Of a stretch of 45,083 bases of DNA, positions 8,201 through 16,121 are shown piece by piece. The translations under genes were made by a program, and so were the position numbers. The stretch lies in NCBI GenBank assembly GCA_023266935.1, contig JAHFOF010000001.1, positions 103,830 through 148,912 of the forward strand. Direction: 5' to 3'. The notes beneath the pieces are model-generated. The model was not told the DNA's origin. It saw only the letters and a program-made list of their open reading frames with translations, and did not search any database. The stretch's first letter is position 1, and each line of letters starts with the position of its first letter. This DNA is from a bacterium (GTDB lineage: Bacteria; Patescibacteriota; Minisyncoccia; Phycocordibacterales; Zambryskibacteraceae).

Positions 8201-8605
8201 CTACATAAAAAATCTGCAGTGACAGAGAACATGAAGAGAACCAGAGAGATTGTAACTCAAGCTCTCGAAGCTCGTTCGAAGGCAAACATAAAGGTTCGTC
8301 AACCACTTGCCTCGCTTTCTGTTAAACTCGACGGTGCTTATTTGGATTTAATAAAAGATGAAGTAAATGTGAAAGTGGTTATGGACAAAAATATTGAAGG
8401 AGTAGAACTCGACACAAAGCTTTCTCCAGAGTTGATTGAGGAGGGCAAAGTTAGGGACATCATCAGAGTGATTCAAGAAATGAGAAAAGAGAAAAATCTG
8501 AAGCCAACAGACAAAATCGATTATCAAATTCCTGAAACAGACAGAGAGTTGGCTTTAAAAAACAAAAAACAAATAGAAGAAGTGACAAATGTGAACCTCG
8601 TTTAG
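5231..8605 (+). CDS. ileS: Isoleucyl-tRNA synthetase with inserted histidine-phosphatase domain
   Basis: IleRS charges tRNA-Ile. The 1124-residue protein has the IleRS N-terminal catalytic part (PPTANGKPGIHH around 52-63, a variant HIGH site), the editing region, Cys pairs for metal (PWCPRCG; FCWRCN), RFWGTPLPVW (about 464-473), DVWFDSGS, KKMSKS (about 789) and a C-terminal anticodon-binding region. Between about 497 and 692, in the loop before the LDLHKP segment, a whole histidine-phosphatase domain is inserted: RHG at 505-507 and second His in SHG at 646. Without it the length is about 930, normal for IleRS. A promoter TTGGCA-17-TAAGAT (5193-5221) ends 9 nt before ATG. Two palindromic repeats are translated in frame (about 300 and 929). 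recO follows with no gap. Confidence 0.95.
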   Translation: MPEDKGPTTESRQNNSRSQREEKILQFWKDRNIFQKTLEKKSSAGDFIFFEGPPTANGKPGIHHLEARAFKDVIPRYKTMRGYHVNRKAGWDTHGLPVEIQAEKTLGLKSKKEIEEFGVAKFNAECKRSVGEYIDLWRDFTRRIGYWVNMDDAYFTYHNSYIESVWKILAHVEKRKLLYKDYKVVPWCPRCGTGLSSHELAQGYQDVKDLSLYVKFKIIGFPDAYFLAWTTTPWTLPGNVGLAVGPEIDYVEIKVGGEILVLAKNKLSVITEPYEIVAEHKGSEMVGMSYEPLYPFIKDLPAGKAGETGKGFKVYPADFVTTEDGTGIVHTAVMYGQEDFDLGNKVGLPKVHLVNPDGTFMKGTDWLEGRSVVDETLAVEILKDLQNRGLLFGKENYNHSYPFCWRCNTRLIYYARDSWYIGMSKLRDELVKENEKINWEPEYIKEGRFGEWLREVKDWAISRERFWGTPLPVWQSESGDRLVVDSIETLKKYSKTNKNRFIGMRHGEAGHNVSYICSASVDFPDHLTEKGKKEVIESAVKLKKEGITKIITSPFVRARETAELVAKEIGLPIEQIILDERIREYGFGIFDQQSRKLYDKWRLENNSIEAKPNDGESVGEAKMRFADFFYETEKKYKNEVILFVSHGIGFEVIPPILSGYNKQETWDKWESNPLYYGQTKEYSFISLPHNENYELDLHKPFIDEIELEKDGKVYKRVKEVMDVWFDSGSVPFSQDPKAEFKPADFISEAIDQTRGWFYTLHAIGVLMEKGKVFKNVICLGLLMDKDGKKMSKSVGNVVDPLEMIEKYGADTLRMWMYSVNQPGDSKNFDEKTVDEINRKVFNLLDNVYAFYELYRDKNIEVKGKKIKSENILDQWIMVRLEELINTMSTKLDSYKLLEPTRAIRDFMDDLSTWYLRRSRDRLKDEAANPAELAGARETLYFVLKTVSKLLAPFAPFSAEDLYQKLRTESDPESVHLETWPEKQKDSIFSFLHKKSAVTENMKRTREIVTQALEARSKANIKVRQPLASLSVKLDGAYLDLIKDEVNVKVVMDKNIEGVELDTKLSPELIEEGKVRDIIRVIQEMRKEKNLKPTDKIDYQIPETDRELALKNKKQIEEVTNVNLV
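6127..6148. repeat. Palindromic repeat inside ileS, CCTGCC-GGCAGG family
   Basis: CCTGCCTGCCGGCAAGGCAGGC, a near-copy of the exact 20-mer palindromes at 37896 and 42501. It is read in frame as DLPAGKAGE within the IleRS editing region. Confidence 0.75.
8014..8033. repeat. Palindromic repeat inside ileS, CCCCGCC...GGGG family (copy 2)
   Basis: CCCCGCCGAGCTGGCCGGGG, followed by CAAG. It is read in frame as NPAELAGA in the C-terminal anticodon-binding part. Confidence 0.7.
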
Positions 8606-9112
8606 ATGTCATACACTATTCACACCACCAAAGGTTTGGTCATGTCGCAGAGAGCTTTGCGAGAAGCAGATAGGGTGTATTCAATCTTGACCGAAGAACT
8701 CGGACTCGTTCGAGCCACAGCGACGGGAGTAAGGAAAGGGCACTCCAAACTTCGCGGACTGCTTGAACCACTCTCGCTCTCATCTGTTTCTCTTGTTCGA
8801 GGTAAAGAATTTTGGAGAATCACTTCCTCAGAATTAATAAAAAAAATTGATTCAAGTGAAGAAATATTGAGGCCTCTTGCTCTCCTTGAAAAGCTTGTCC
8901 AGGGTGAAGCCCCGAATCCAGAATTGTTTAAGGCGGTAGAGAAAATAATTTTAGATAAAGAAAAGCACGGAGAGACATTTGAAATTCACTTTGTGGCTCA
9001 CATTCTCTTTCATCTGGGGTATTTGAAAGAAGGGGATTTGGTCTTACCCAAAAAAGAGATGATTAAAGCTATAAATCAAGGGTTAGAAGCGAGTCAGTTG
9101 ACAAACAGCTAA
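8606..9112 (+). CDS. recO: DNA repair protein RecO, short form
   Basis: RecO loads RecA onto single-stranded DNA with RecR in the RecFOR pathway. The 168-residue product has the RecO N-terminal OB-fold signature (YTIHTTKGLVMSQRALREADRVY, then LVRATATGVRKGHSKLRG) and a helical C-terminal part. It is shorter than the roughly 240 residues of typical RecO and lacks the zinc-binding Cys cluster. Its ATG follows the ileS stop with no intervening base, so translation is probably coupled. The promoter of the next orphan gene starts inside its last codons. Confidence 0.88.
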   Translation: MSYTIHTTKGLVMSQRALREADRVYSILTEELGLVRATATGVRKGHSKLRGLLEPLSLSSVSLVRGKEFWRITSSELIKKIDSSEEILRPLALLEKLVQGEAPNPELFKAVEKIILDKEKHGETFEIHFVAHILFHLGYLKEGDLVLPKKEMIKAINQGLEASQLTNS

Positions 9113-9177
9113 TTTAGGTATATACTATAAGTAGTCAGAGGTTCTTTTAGGACCACTTGAAATCAAAGGACAAAGCC
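9098..9177 (+). promoter_or_regulatory. Promoter and leader of orphan gene 9178
   Basis: TTGACA (9098-9103, inside recO), 17 nt, TATACT (9121-9126). The leader contains a GGTTC-tttta-GGACC hairpin nested in AAGT/ACTT. AAAGGA at 9165-9170 is the ribosome-binding site for ATG 9178. Confidence 0.75.
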
Positions 9178-9603
9178 ATGAGCGACATGATCGTCCGCCC
9201 GTTCAAGACGGACCGCAACCGCACGCCGCAGGAAATGCTCAACGCCACCGGCCGTGTCCAGTACACGGACAAGTCCGTGGTTAAGGGCATGCCAAGGGGT
9301 GAGGGTGAGGAAGGCGAAGTAGTCTTCTTCAAACTCGATCGCTACCTCTTGGACGATGACATCGAGAAGGAGTTCGAACTGCGTGGCCTCAAGCCCGCAG
9401 ACCCGTACTCGCTCGCAGCAGTCAACGAAGCCGATCCGGCTTTCGCCGACACACACCCGAACGGCACCCACTGGAAGGATGCCGAAGGCAATTGGTGTTT
9501 CGTCACGTTCAACAGGTGGGACGACGAGCGCGAAGTGAATGTCGACCGCAGCGAGGGAGAGGGGGTTAGCGGCGCGTGGTTTGCTGGCCTCCGTCGCAAC
9601 TAG
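9178..9603 (+). CDS. GC-rich orphan protein
   Basis: 141 residues from ATG 9178. The track's TTG start at 9157 is rejected because AAAGGA lies 7 nt before ATG 9178. Family not recognised. The sequence is acidic and soluble, with a conserved-looking GTHWKDAEGNWCFVTFNRW segment around 103-121 and a C-terminal WFAGLRRN. The tail and the W-rich strand before it recall the orphans at 1 and 4532. It has its own promoter and terminator, and GC content is far above recO and the next gene. Confidence 0.78.
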   Translation: MSDMIVRPFKTDRNRTPQEMLNATGRVQYTDKSVVKGMPRGEGEEGEVVFFKLDRYLLDDDIEKEFELRGLKPADPYSLAAVNEADPAFADTHPNGTHWKDAEGNWCFVTFNRWDDEREVNVDRSEGEGVSGAWFAGLRRN

Positions 9604-9630
9604 TTTCAAACAAAACCCTTTCTTGGGTTG

Positions 9631-9658
9631 GCGATCTCTCACGAGGTCGCTTTTTTCT
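9631..9658 (+). terminator. Intrinsic terminator after orphan 9178
   Basis: GCGATCTC-tcac-GAGGTCGC (8 bp, one G-U pair) followed by TTTTTTC. Confidence 0.85.
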
Positions 9659-9677
9659 TTGATATACTTAATGAATC

Positions 9678-11597
9678 ATGCATGAAGATGAAAGCAAAGT
9701 GGGTGAGTTGAACGACGAACTTTATTCGCGTACACAGTATCATCCTCCAGAAGACAAAAGAACTCCCATTGAACCAGTCGAACAAGCGGTAGAAGTCGGA
9801 GATACTTTCCGTGGGCCAAAGCTCGAAGAACTTCTTCAGCACGAACTCATACCCACCACAGAACATCCATTGGTGAAGAAGATTTTTATTCTCGCTCTTT
9901 CTTTTTGTTTATTGGCTGGAGCAGTTGCAGCCTTTATTTATTTTGGAGGAGGGAACTTTATTTCTTCAAAAAATGTAGACATCACAGTAAACGGTCCAGT
10001 CTCAATTTCTGCAGGAGACCCTCTTGATTTGAGTATTATTTTGACTAACAAAAACAACGCCGATTTACAACTGGCCACCATGACCATCGATTATCCAGAA
10101 GGAACTCGAACTTTTGAAGATCAAACCGTTGCCCTTAGTCATCAAAAGATTGCTATAGGTTCTGTGGGGTTAGGACAAAACGTGACCAAAAATATTAAAG
10201 CTGTTTTGTTCGGACAAACTGGAGATATAAAGGAAATAAAAATAACCGTTGAATATGGGCTAAAGGGTTCAAATGCCTCTTTCAATAAAACCAAAATTTA
10301 CCAAGTAGCCGTTGGGGTTACCCCTATCACCTTAACTGTTGATGAACCACAAAAGGTGACCTCGGGAGATACTTTCACCACTACCTTAAATATTCTCGCC
10401 AACTCAACCAATATTTTAAAAAACGTAGTGGTACGGGGCGAGTATCCTTATGGATATAGTCCCGTTTCTACTACACCAAACAGCGTATCGACTGATAAAA
10501 ATGTTTGGGTTCTGGGAGACCTTGCTCCAGGAGACAAAAGAACCATCACTGTTCGAGGAATTTTAGTCGGTGAAAATCAGGACGAGAGGACTTTTAGATT
10601 TTATGCTGGTATTGCTAATTCAGATAATCCAGAAAAATTTGATACATCTCTGGCCCAAACCTTAGAAACCATTTCACTCGATAGACCAAATGTTGGTTTG
10701 AAAATAAATTTGAACGGAGAAAACATCGACACCTACGTCGCTCCTGCGGGTCAGAATATTCAAGGGAGTGTAGCTTTCACTAACAACCTCTCTTCAGCTC
10801 TGACCGATTCAAAAATTGTCATCAAGTTTTCTGGGGCACCGCTTGATCGATTCACGGTTCGAGCTCAAAACGGTGGATTTTATAATTCGAGCGATAACTC
10901 TATTACTTGGACCAAAGACAACACCGATTCTTTAAAAATACTTGAACCGGGAGACAGTGGAGCAGTTTTCTTCAACTTTTCTTCATTGGCCGATCTTCCT
11001 ACTAGCACAAAAAATCCAGAAATAAAAATTCAAGCCAGTTTTGTAGGGACGAGCCAAGGCGGAGGAATGGGGGACACGGCTGTTAGTGATTCAAGTTCGG
11101 TGAAGATTGCATCACAAGTATCTCTCTCGACGAAAGCTTATTATTCCAAAGGACCATTTTTAAACAAAGGGCCTCTACCTCCCAAAGCAGAAAAGATTAC
11201 GACTTATACAATCACTTTTAATTTGGGCAATACGCAGAATGATATAGAGACACCGATAGTAACTGCGGTCCTCGGACCAAATGTGAAGTGGATGAGCGCT
11301 GCGACTTCTTCAGAAAAAATAATTTATAATCCTAATAACAATACTGTTACTTGGACATTGGATAAATTGGTTTCGGGTGCTGGCTTTTCTGCACCTCTAC
11401 GCACGGCTTCGTTCCAAATTTCTCTCACTCCTTCTATAGGACAGATAAACAGTATTCCTAACCTTATAAATAATATTCAGTTTTCGGGGACGGATACCTT
11501 TACAGGCAAGGGTATAAATCTTACAAACCAATCTGTTACTACCACCCTTTCTTCTGATCCAAGGTTTGTTCAGGGTAATGATGTAGTTGTGAAATAG
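9678..11597 (+). CDS. Large membrane-anchored beta-rich envelope protein
   Basis: 639 residues. The N-terminal 68 are charged and cytoplasmic-looking; one membrane helix follows (about 69-90, IFILALSFCLLAGAVAAFIYF), then about 550 residues of extracytoplasmic beta-sandwich character. Repeated units like SISAGDPLDLSIILTNKN, VTSGDTFTTTLNIL and LAPGDKRTITVRG resemble DUF11/CARDB-type adhesion or surface domains. I see no catalytic motif. TATACT (9663-9668) lies 9 nt before the ATG, giving an almost leaderless mRNA. It is a single-gene unit. The role is probably structural at the cell surface (inference). Confidence 0.85.
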   Translation: MHEDESKVGELNDELYSRTQYHPPEDKRTPIEPVEQAVEVGDTFRGPKLEELLQHELIPTTEHPLVKKIFILALSFCLLAGAVAAFIYFGGGNFISSKNVDITVNGPVSISAGDPLDLSIILTNKNNADLQLATMTIDYPEGTRTFEDQTVALSHQKIAIGSVGLGQNVTKNIKAVLFGQTGDIKEIKITVEYGLKGSNASFNKTKIYQVAVGVTPITLTVDEPQKVTSGDTFTTTLNILANSTNILKNVVVRGEYPYGYSPVSTTPNSVSTDKNVWVLGDLAPGDKRTITVRGILVGENQDERTFRFYAGIANSDNPEKFDTSLAQTLETISLDRPNVGLKINLNGENIDTYVAPAGQNIQGSVAFTNNLSSALTDSKIVIKFSGAPLDRFTVRAQNGGFYNSSDNSITWTKDNTDSLKILEPGDSGAVFFNFSSLADLPTSTKNPEIKIQASFVGTSQGGGMGDTAVSDSSSVKIASQVSLSTKAYYSKGPFLNKGPLPPKAEKITTYTITFNLGNTQNDIETPIVTAVLGPNVKWMSAATSSEKIIYNPNNNTVTWTLDKLVSGAGFSAPLRTASFQISLTPSIGQINSIPNLINNIQFSGTDTFTGKGINLTNQSVTTTLSSDPRFVQGNDVVVK

Positions 11598-11623
11598 CTC
11601 TAATTTAAGCTAATATTACAGAA

Positions 11624-12859
11624 ATGGCAGACAAAAATCAGGAAGTGATGGACAAGGTTATCTCGCTTTGTAAGCGTCGTGGATTCGTGTTTCAAGGTTC
11701 AGAAATTTATGGAGGATTGGCGGGGACTTGGGATTATGGCCCCCTTGGTGTGGCTTTAAAAAATAATATAAAAAACTTGTGGTGGAACAAGTTTGTAGAG
11801 AACAGAGAAGATATGTTCGGAGTTGATGCGGCTATTATTATGAACCCAAAGGTATGGGAGGCGAGCGGTCATGTGTCCGGATTCGTTGACCCAACAGAAG
11901 ATGGTAAACAATTTAATGTGATGTTTAAAACTGCAGTGGGGGCAGGGGAAGAAGCGATTGATTCATATCTTCGACCAGAAACAGCGCAGGGAATGTTCGT
12001 GAATTTTAAAAATGTGGTTGATGCTTTTCACCCCAAACTGCCGTTTGGTTTGGCTCAAATCGGCAAGGCCTTTAGAAACGAGATTTCTCCGAGAGATTTT
12101 ATTTTTAGAGTTCGAGAATTTGAGCAGATGGAAATTGAATATTTTGTACAAGAGAAAGATTGGAAAGATTTTTTTGAAAACTGGAGAGAACAGATGTTTG
12201 ATTGGATGAAAGAAATCGGCTTACCAAAAAGTTCGATTCATGAATTAGAAGTACCTGATGGTGATAGGGCTCACTACAGCAAACGCACGATTGATTTTGA
12301 ATTTGATTTTCCTTTTGGTCGCAAGGAGTTATATGGCTTGGCTTATAGAACAGATTTTGATTTGAAGAATCATAGTGATTCAAGCGGAGTGGCACTCGAA
12401 TATTTTGATGAAGAATCTGGGGAAAGATTTTCTCCTCATGTGATAGAGCCAACGTTCGGAGTGGATCGAACCGTTCTCGCTATCTTGTCTTCGGCTTATA
12501 CAGAAGACGAACTTGGTGGAGAGAAAAGAAATTATTTGAAACTATCAAAAAACATCGCCCCAATAAAAGCAGCGGTCTTCCCACTTCTTAAAAATAAACC
12601 AGAGTTAGTAGAGAAAGCTCGAGAGATTTATATGATGCTGAAAAAAGACATTCCTCAAATTGTTTTTGATGATAATGGAAATATAGGGAAGAGGTATAGA
12701 AGACAAGATGAGATAGGCACTCCAGTTTGTATTACTGTGGATTTTGATACTCTAGGAGAAAAACCAGAACTCGCGGATACAGTCACAGTTCGAGACAGAG
12801 ATACAGGAGAACAAAAACGAGTGGCTATAAAGGATTTAATTAAAGAAATAAGCACATGA
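11624..12859 (+). CDS. glyS: Glycyl-tRNA synthetase (alpha2 type)
   Basis: This is the class II single-chain GlyRS found in archaea, eukaryotes and many bacteria, not the alpha/beta form. The 411-residue protein has the N-terminal CKRRGFVFQGSEIYGG, motif 1/2 regions (LRPETAQGMFVNF; FRNEISPRDFIFRVREF), motif 3 (EPTFGVDRTVLAIL) and the C-terminal anticodon-binding domain (AAVFPLLKNKPELVEKA). It is shorter than typical bacterial members because of reduced insertions. TAATAT (11611-11616) lies 7 nt before ATG, again near-leaderless. Confidence 0.95.
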   Translation: MADKNQEVMDKVISLCKRRGFVFQGSEIYGGLAGTWDYGPLGVALKNNIKNLWWNKFVENREDMFGVDAAIIMNPKVWEASGHVSGFVDPTEDGKQFNVMFKTAVGAGEEAIDSYLRPETAQGMFVNFKNVVDAFHPKLPFGLAQIGKAFRNEISPRDFIFRVREFEQMEIEYFVQEKDWKDFFENWREQMFDWMKEIGLPKSSIHELEVPDGDRAHYSKRTIDFEFDFPFGRKELYGLAYRTDFDLKNHSDSSGVALEYFDEESGERFSPHVIEPTFGVDRTVLAILSSAYTEDELGGEKRNYLKLSKNIAPIKAAVFPLLKNKPELVEKAREIYMMLKKDIPQIVFDDNGNIGKRYRRQDEIGTPVCITVDFDTLGEKPELADTVTVRDRDTGEQKRVAIKDLIKEIST

Positions 12860-12891
12860 ATTAATAGGGCGTAGGCATTGCTAACGCACTG

Positions 12892-12962
12892 TTGACAAAA
12901 TATGGATAAAGGAGTTTAATAAAAACAGGCATGTTATTTATTACCTCAACGTAGGAGGCACT
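12892..12962 (+). promoter_or_regulatory. Promoter and leader of the sigma factor gene
   Basis: TTGACA (12892-12897), 17 nt, TTTAAT (12915-12920). A strong AGGAGG (12953-12958) precedes GTG 12963. CCTC (12944-12947) could pair with GAGG of the ribosome-binding site, a weak 4-bp masking stem. Confidence 0.7.
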
Positions 12963-13718
12963 GTGGATCAAGATCGAGTATGGCAGAGATACATAAAGGG
13001 TGACGCAGATGCCAAACGGGAGTTGCTGAACGAACACCTGGGGTTGGTGCATTTCGTGTCTCGTCAGGTGGCTCGTGGACTCGCTGTTGACATGAACTTT
13101 GATGAACTTGTCAGTGCCGGCACGCTCGGTCTGATGAACGCACTCGAGAGCTTTGACCCCAAGCGTGGACTTGCTTTCAGTACGTTCGCAGCTCCGCGAA
13201 TTCGTGGGGCGATTCTCGATGAACTACGTCGTCAGGATCACGTACCGCGTTCGATTCGTCGCAAGACCCGCGAGATTAACGCAGCACGTGAGTCGTTGGC
13301 GCGTCAGCTGTCTCGGTCCGCAACCGATCGTGAGACGGCGGACCGGTTAGGTGTAGATGTCGAGACGCTGTGGCGCTGGCAGGCCGACGTGGAAGGAGCG
13401 ACACATCTGTCGTCCGACAGTAACACGACGCCACAGGATCATTCGAGCGTCGCTCCGACGACAGAGCAGTTAGTAGCAAATGAAGAGAGTGAGATCGAGA
13501 ACCAGCTCAACCACGAGCAAGAAGTCGATCTGCTACGTGCGGCTATCATGAAGCTCAAGGAGCAGGAGCGTGTAGTGCTCTCACTCTACTACTACGAAGA
13601 GCTCAAGCTACACGAGATTGCCGAGATTCTCGAACTCAGTGAGATTCGTGTTTCTCAGATCAGATCTAAGGCATTGTCTCGCTTGCGGACCCAGATGAGT
13701 TCGTTGCGTGAGTGCTGA
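12963..13718 (+). CDS. RNA polymerase sigma factor, FliA/WhiG (sigma-28) family
   Basis: 251 residues starting at GTG behind AGGAGG. Region 2 (about 14-85) has FDELVSAGTLGLMNALESFD and FSTFAAPRIRGAILDELRRQD, the FliA/WhiG form. Region 3 follows with VPRSIRRKTREI, then a hydrophilic linker, and region 4 (about 185-245) with LKLHEIAEILELSEIRVSQI as the helix-turn-helix. Members direct RNA polymerase to flagellar, sporulation or stress genes, often under an anti-sigma factor; no flagellar or anti-sigma gene is visible here. GC content and codon use resemble the orphan genes rather than glyS or the M16 peptidase. It has its own terminator. Confidence 0.92.
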   Translation: MDQDRVWQRYIKGDADAKRELLNEHLGLVHFVSRQVARGLAVDMNFDELVSAGTLGLMNALESFDPKRGLAFSTFAAPRIRGAILDELRRQDHVPRSIRRKTREINAARESLARQLSRSATDRETADRLGVDVETLWRWQADVEGATHLSSDSNTTPQDHSSVAPTTEQLVANEESEIENQLNHEQEVDLLRAAIMKLKEQERVVLSLYYYEELKLHEIAEILELSEIRVSQIRSKALSRLRTQMSSLREC

Positions 13719-13735
13719 AAGGTCTCAATCTCGAT

Positions 13736-13762
13736 GGGCGTCCTAGATAGGACGCCCTTTTT
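13736..13762 (+). terminator. Intrinsic terminator after sigma factor
   Basis: GGGCGTCC-tagata-GGACGCCC perfect stem followed by TTTTTC. Confidence 0.9.
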
Positions 13763-13795
13763 CTTTTGTTCAATTGTTTGGTAAACTCACTGCAC

Positions 13796-15070
13796 ATGAA
13801 ATTCAAAAAAACTACGCTCCCAAATGGGCTTCGGATTATCACTATTCCAACCAAAGGTAATCCTTCTGTGACAGTGATGGTGATGACTAAAACCGGCTCA
13901 AAATATGAATCCAAGACTCAAGGTGGTTTGTCACACTTTCTTGAACACATGATGTTCAAAGGCACTAAAAATCGTCCATCATCAGCAATTATTAATAAAG
14001 AATTAGATGCCTTGGGAGCAATGACCAATGCTGAGACGGTCGAAGAATATACAAGTTATTATGCCAAGGCAGAGAAGAAACATTGGAAACATATCTTGGA
14101 AATTATCTCAGATATGTATCTCCATCCAAATTTTCCTCCTGCAGAGTTAGAGAAAGAAAGGGGAGTGATTATCCAAGAGATATCGATGTATGAAGATTTG
14201 CCCCAATATAAAGTTTTAGAAGTTTTCCTTGAACTTTTGTATGGAGATACACCAGCGGGACGATCCATAGCAGGAACCAAAGAAAATATTCTTAAACTTA
14301 AACAAGAAAGTTTTGTAGATTATCATAAAAAACATTATGTGGCAGAAGGTACCACGGTGATAGTAGGCGGAGATGTCTCTGAATATGATGTGATGAAGGA
14401 AGTTAAGAAGTTATTTAAAGATATTCCAAAAGCCAAAAAACCAACCAAAGAAAAAGTTGTAGAGAAGCAAACCAAACCGCAGTTATCTGTTTTGGATAAA
14501 AAGACTGATCAAACACACATCATTCTCGGATTCAGAGCATGGGGAGCAAAGGATAAGAGGCAAATTATATTAGATGTCCTTTCTGGGGTACTCGGCGGGG
14601 GGATGTCTTCAAGGCTCCATCAGAAACTTCGAGATGAGTTGGGCGCTTGCTACTATGTTTATTCAAGTAACCGAGACCTAACAGATCACGGCTACTTCTC
14701 TATATCTGTTGGTTTAGAAAATACTCGAATAGAAGAAATCACAAAAGTCTTATTGGATGAGTGTAAAAAAATAATAGATGAACCGATTCAAAAGGAGGAA
14801 CTTCAGAGAGTTAAGGATTATATAGTTGGGCATATGTATATGGGTTTGGAAACTTCCGATTCACTCGTTAACTATTATTCTCATCAAGAAGTATTAAAGG
14901 GTAATTTAAAAACTCCTTCAGAAATAGAAAAACAAATTCGCGCTGTGACTCCAGAACAAATTCGAAAAGTGGCCAAGGAAATTTTTCAAAACAAGAACCT
15001 AAACCTCGCGATAGTCGGAGATATAAAAGATGAGAAAAGTTTGAAAAAAGTGCTATTATTGGACAAATGA
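13796..15070 (+). CDS. M16 family zinc peptidase (insulinase / processing-protease type)
   Basis: 424 residues from ATG 13796; the track's earlier start adds ten residues lying over the promoter. The inverted zinc motif HFLEH is at about 47-51, with the distal Glu near 126 (RGVIIQEISMYED). A second M16 domain follows (about 165-400, with the QTHIILGFRAWG and GGMSSRLHQKLRDELG segments). Members degrade peptides or process precursors; in bacteria they are cytoplasmic or envelope-associated. TAAACT (13782-13787) ends 8 nt before ATG. It overlaps the next gene by ATGA, so the two are translationally coupled. Confidence 0.93.
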   Translation: MKFKKTTLPNGLRIITIPTKGNPSVTVMVMTKTGSKYESKTQGGLSHFLEHMMFKGTKNRPSSAIINKELDALGAMTNAETVEEYTSYYAKAEKKHWKHILEIISDMYLHPNFPPAELEKERGVIIQEISMYEDLPQYKVLEVFLELLYGDTPAGRSIAGTKENILKLKQESFVDYHKKHYVAEGTTVIVGGDVSEYDVMKEVKKLFKDIPKAKKPTKEKVVEKQTKPQLSVLDKKTDQTHIILGFRAWGAKDKRQIILDVLSGVLGGGMSSRLHQKLRDELGACYYVYSSNRDLTDHGYFSISVGLENTRIEEITKVLLDECKKIIDEPIQKEELQRVKDYIVGHMYMGLETSDSLVNYYSHQEVLKGNLKTPSEIEKQIRAVTPEQIRKVAKEIFQNKNLNLAIVGDIKDEKSLKKVLLLDK

Positions 15071-16119
15071 GAGAATCAGAAAATCATCAATTGTCTATAA
15101 CCACGGGTAGTTGGGTAAGGGGAATCCTCCTAATCTTGGCTGTGATAGCCCTGTTTATCCTTCGAGATTTAGTGTTGGTTATTCTTGTTTCTATAGTAAT
15201 CGCTTCTGCCATTGAGCCGGCGGCTGTTTGGGCTCGGAAGAAATCTATACCTAGATTACCAACTATTTTATCTGTTTATGTGATTATTGGTGCAGTCTGT
15301 GCGGGGTTGTTTTATTTCTTATTCTTGCCCCTCCTCGGTGAGTTATCAAATTTTGTTACTGCTTTCCCAGAGTACACGAAGACTTTCGCTAGTGATCCTG
15401 GGCTTTCAAATATTTTTGGTTCTGTTACTAGTACCATCTCAGCTCAAAATATTGCTACCCAAATAAATTCATTGGTTGCATCTCTTTCAAGTGGCTTGTT
15501 CTCTAGTGCCACATTCTTTTTCGGAGGGATATTTAGTTTTGTTCTTATAATTATCCTTTCATTCTATTTGGCAGTACAAGAAGATGGGGTGGGTAAATTT
15601 CTCCGAGTGGTTACTCCTTGGAAACAAGAAAAATATATCATTAGTCTTTGGGAACGTTCGAAGAAAAAGATTGGTCTCTGGATGCAGGGACAAATTTTGC
15701 TCGCCGTGATTATTTTGGTTTTGGTTTATCTTGGATTGCTTTTGGTTGGGGTTGAGCATCCGTTACTTTTAGCCGTTTCGGCTGGGGTGTTTGAAATTAT
15801 TCCTCTCTTTGGACCTATCCTCGCAGCTATTCCGGCCATCCTCGTCGCCTTCACTGGAGGAGGTATGTCCCAAGCTCTTATCGTGGCAGGACTCTTTGTT
15901 ATCGTTCAACAATTTGAAAATCAATTGATATACCCCTTGGTGGTGAAAAAGGTGGTGGGAGTACCTCCGATGGTTTCTATTCTCGCTCTACTCATCGGGG
16001 GACAGCTCGCGGGCTTTCTCGGAGTGGTTATTTCTGTACCCGTAGCTGCGGTATTTATGGAGTTACTTGGAGATTTAGAAAGAGAAAAAGCCACTAGAGC
16101 CACTGATTTAACCGCCTAA
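15067..16119 (+). CDS. AI-2E family transporter (PerM/YdiK-like membrane protein)
   Basis: 350 residues with about eight membrane helices and the family core: ILVSIVIASAIEPAAVW near the N-terminus and PLFGPILAAIPAILVAF and QFENQLIYPLVVKKVVG in the C-terminal half. The family contains exporters named for autoinducer-2, but most members have unknown cargo; sodium/proton antiport has been reported for some. The start overlaps the M16 peptidase stop by 4 nt and metG begins 2 nt after its stop, so 13.8-18.3 kb is probably one operon. Confidence 0.92.
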   Translation: MRESENHQLSITTGSWVRGILLILAVIALFILRDLVLVILVSIVIASAIEPAAVWARKKSIPRLPTILSVYVIIGAVCAGLFYFLFLPLLGELSNFVTAFPEYTKTFASDPGLSNIFGSVTSTISAQNIATQINSLVASLSSGLFSSATFFFGGIFSFVLIIILSFYLAVQEDGVGKFLRVVTPWKQEKYIISLWERSKKKIGLWMQGQILLAVIILVLVYLGLLLVGVEHPLLLAVSAGVFEIIPLFGPILAAIPAILVAFTGGGMSQALIVAGLFVIVQQFENQLIYPLVVKKVVGVPPMVSILALLIGGQLAGFLGVVISVPVAAVFMELLGDLEREKATRATDLTA

Positions 16120-16121
16120 AA

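Noticed and set aside
9163-9642. Minus-strand 159-residue ORF opposite orphan 9178
   Set aside because: High GC leaves both strands open; promoter, ribosome-binding site and terminator all support the plus strand.
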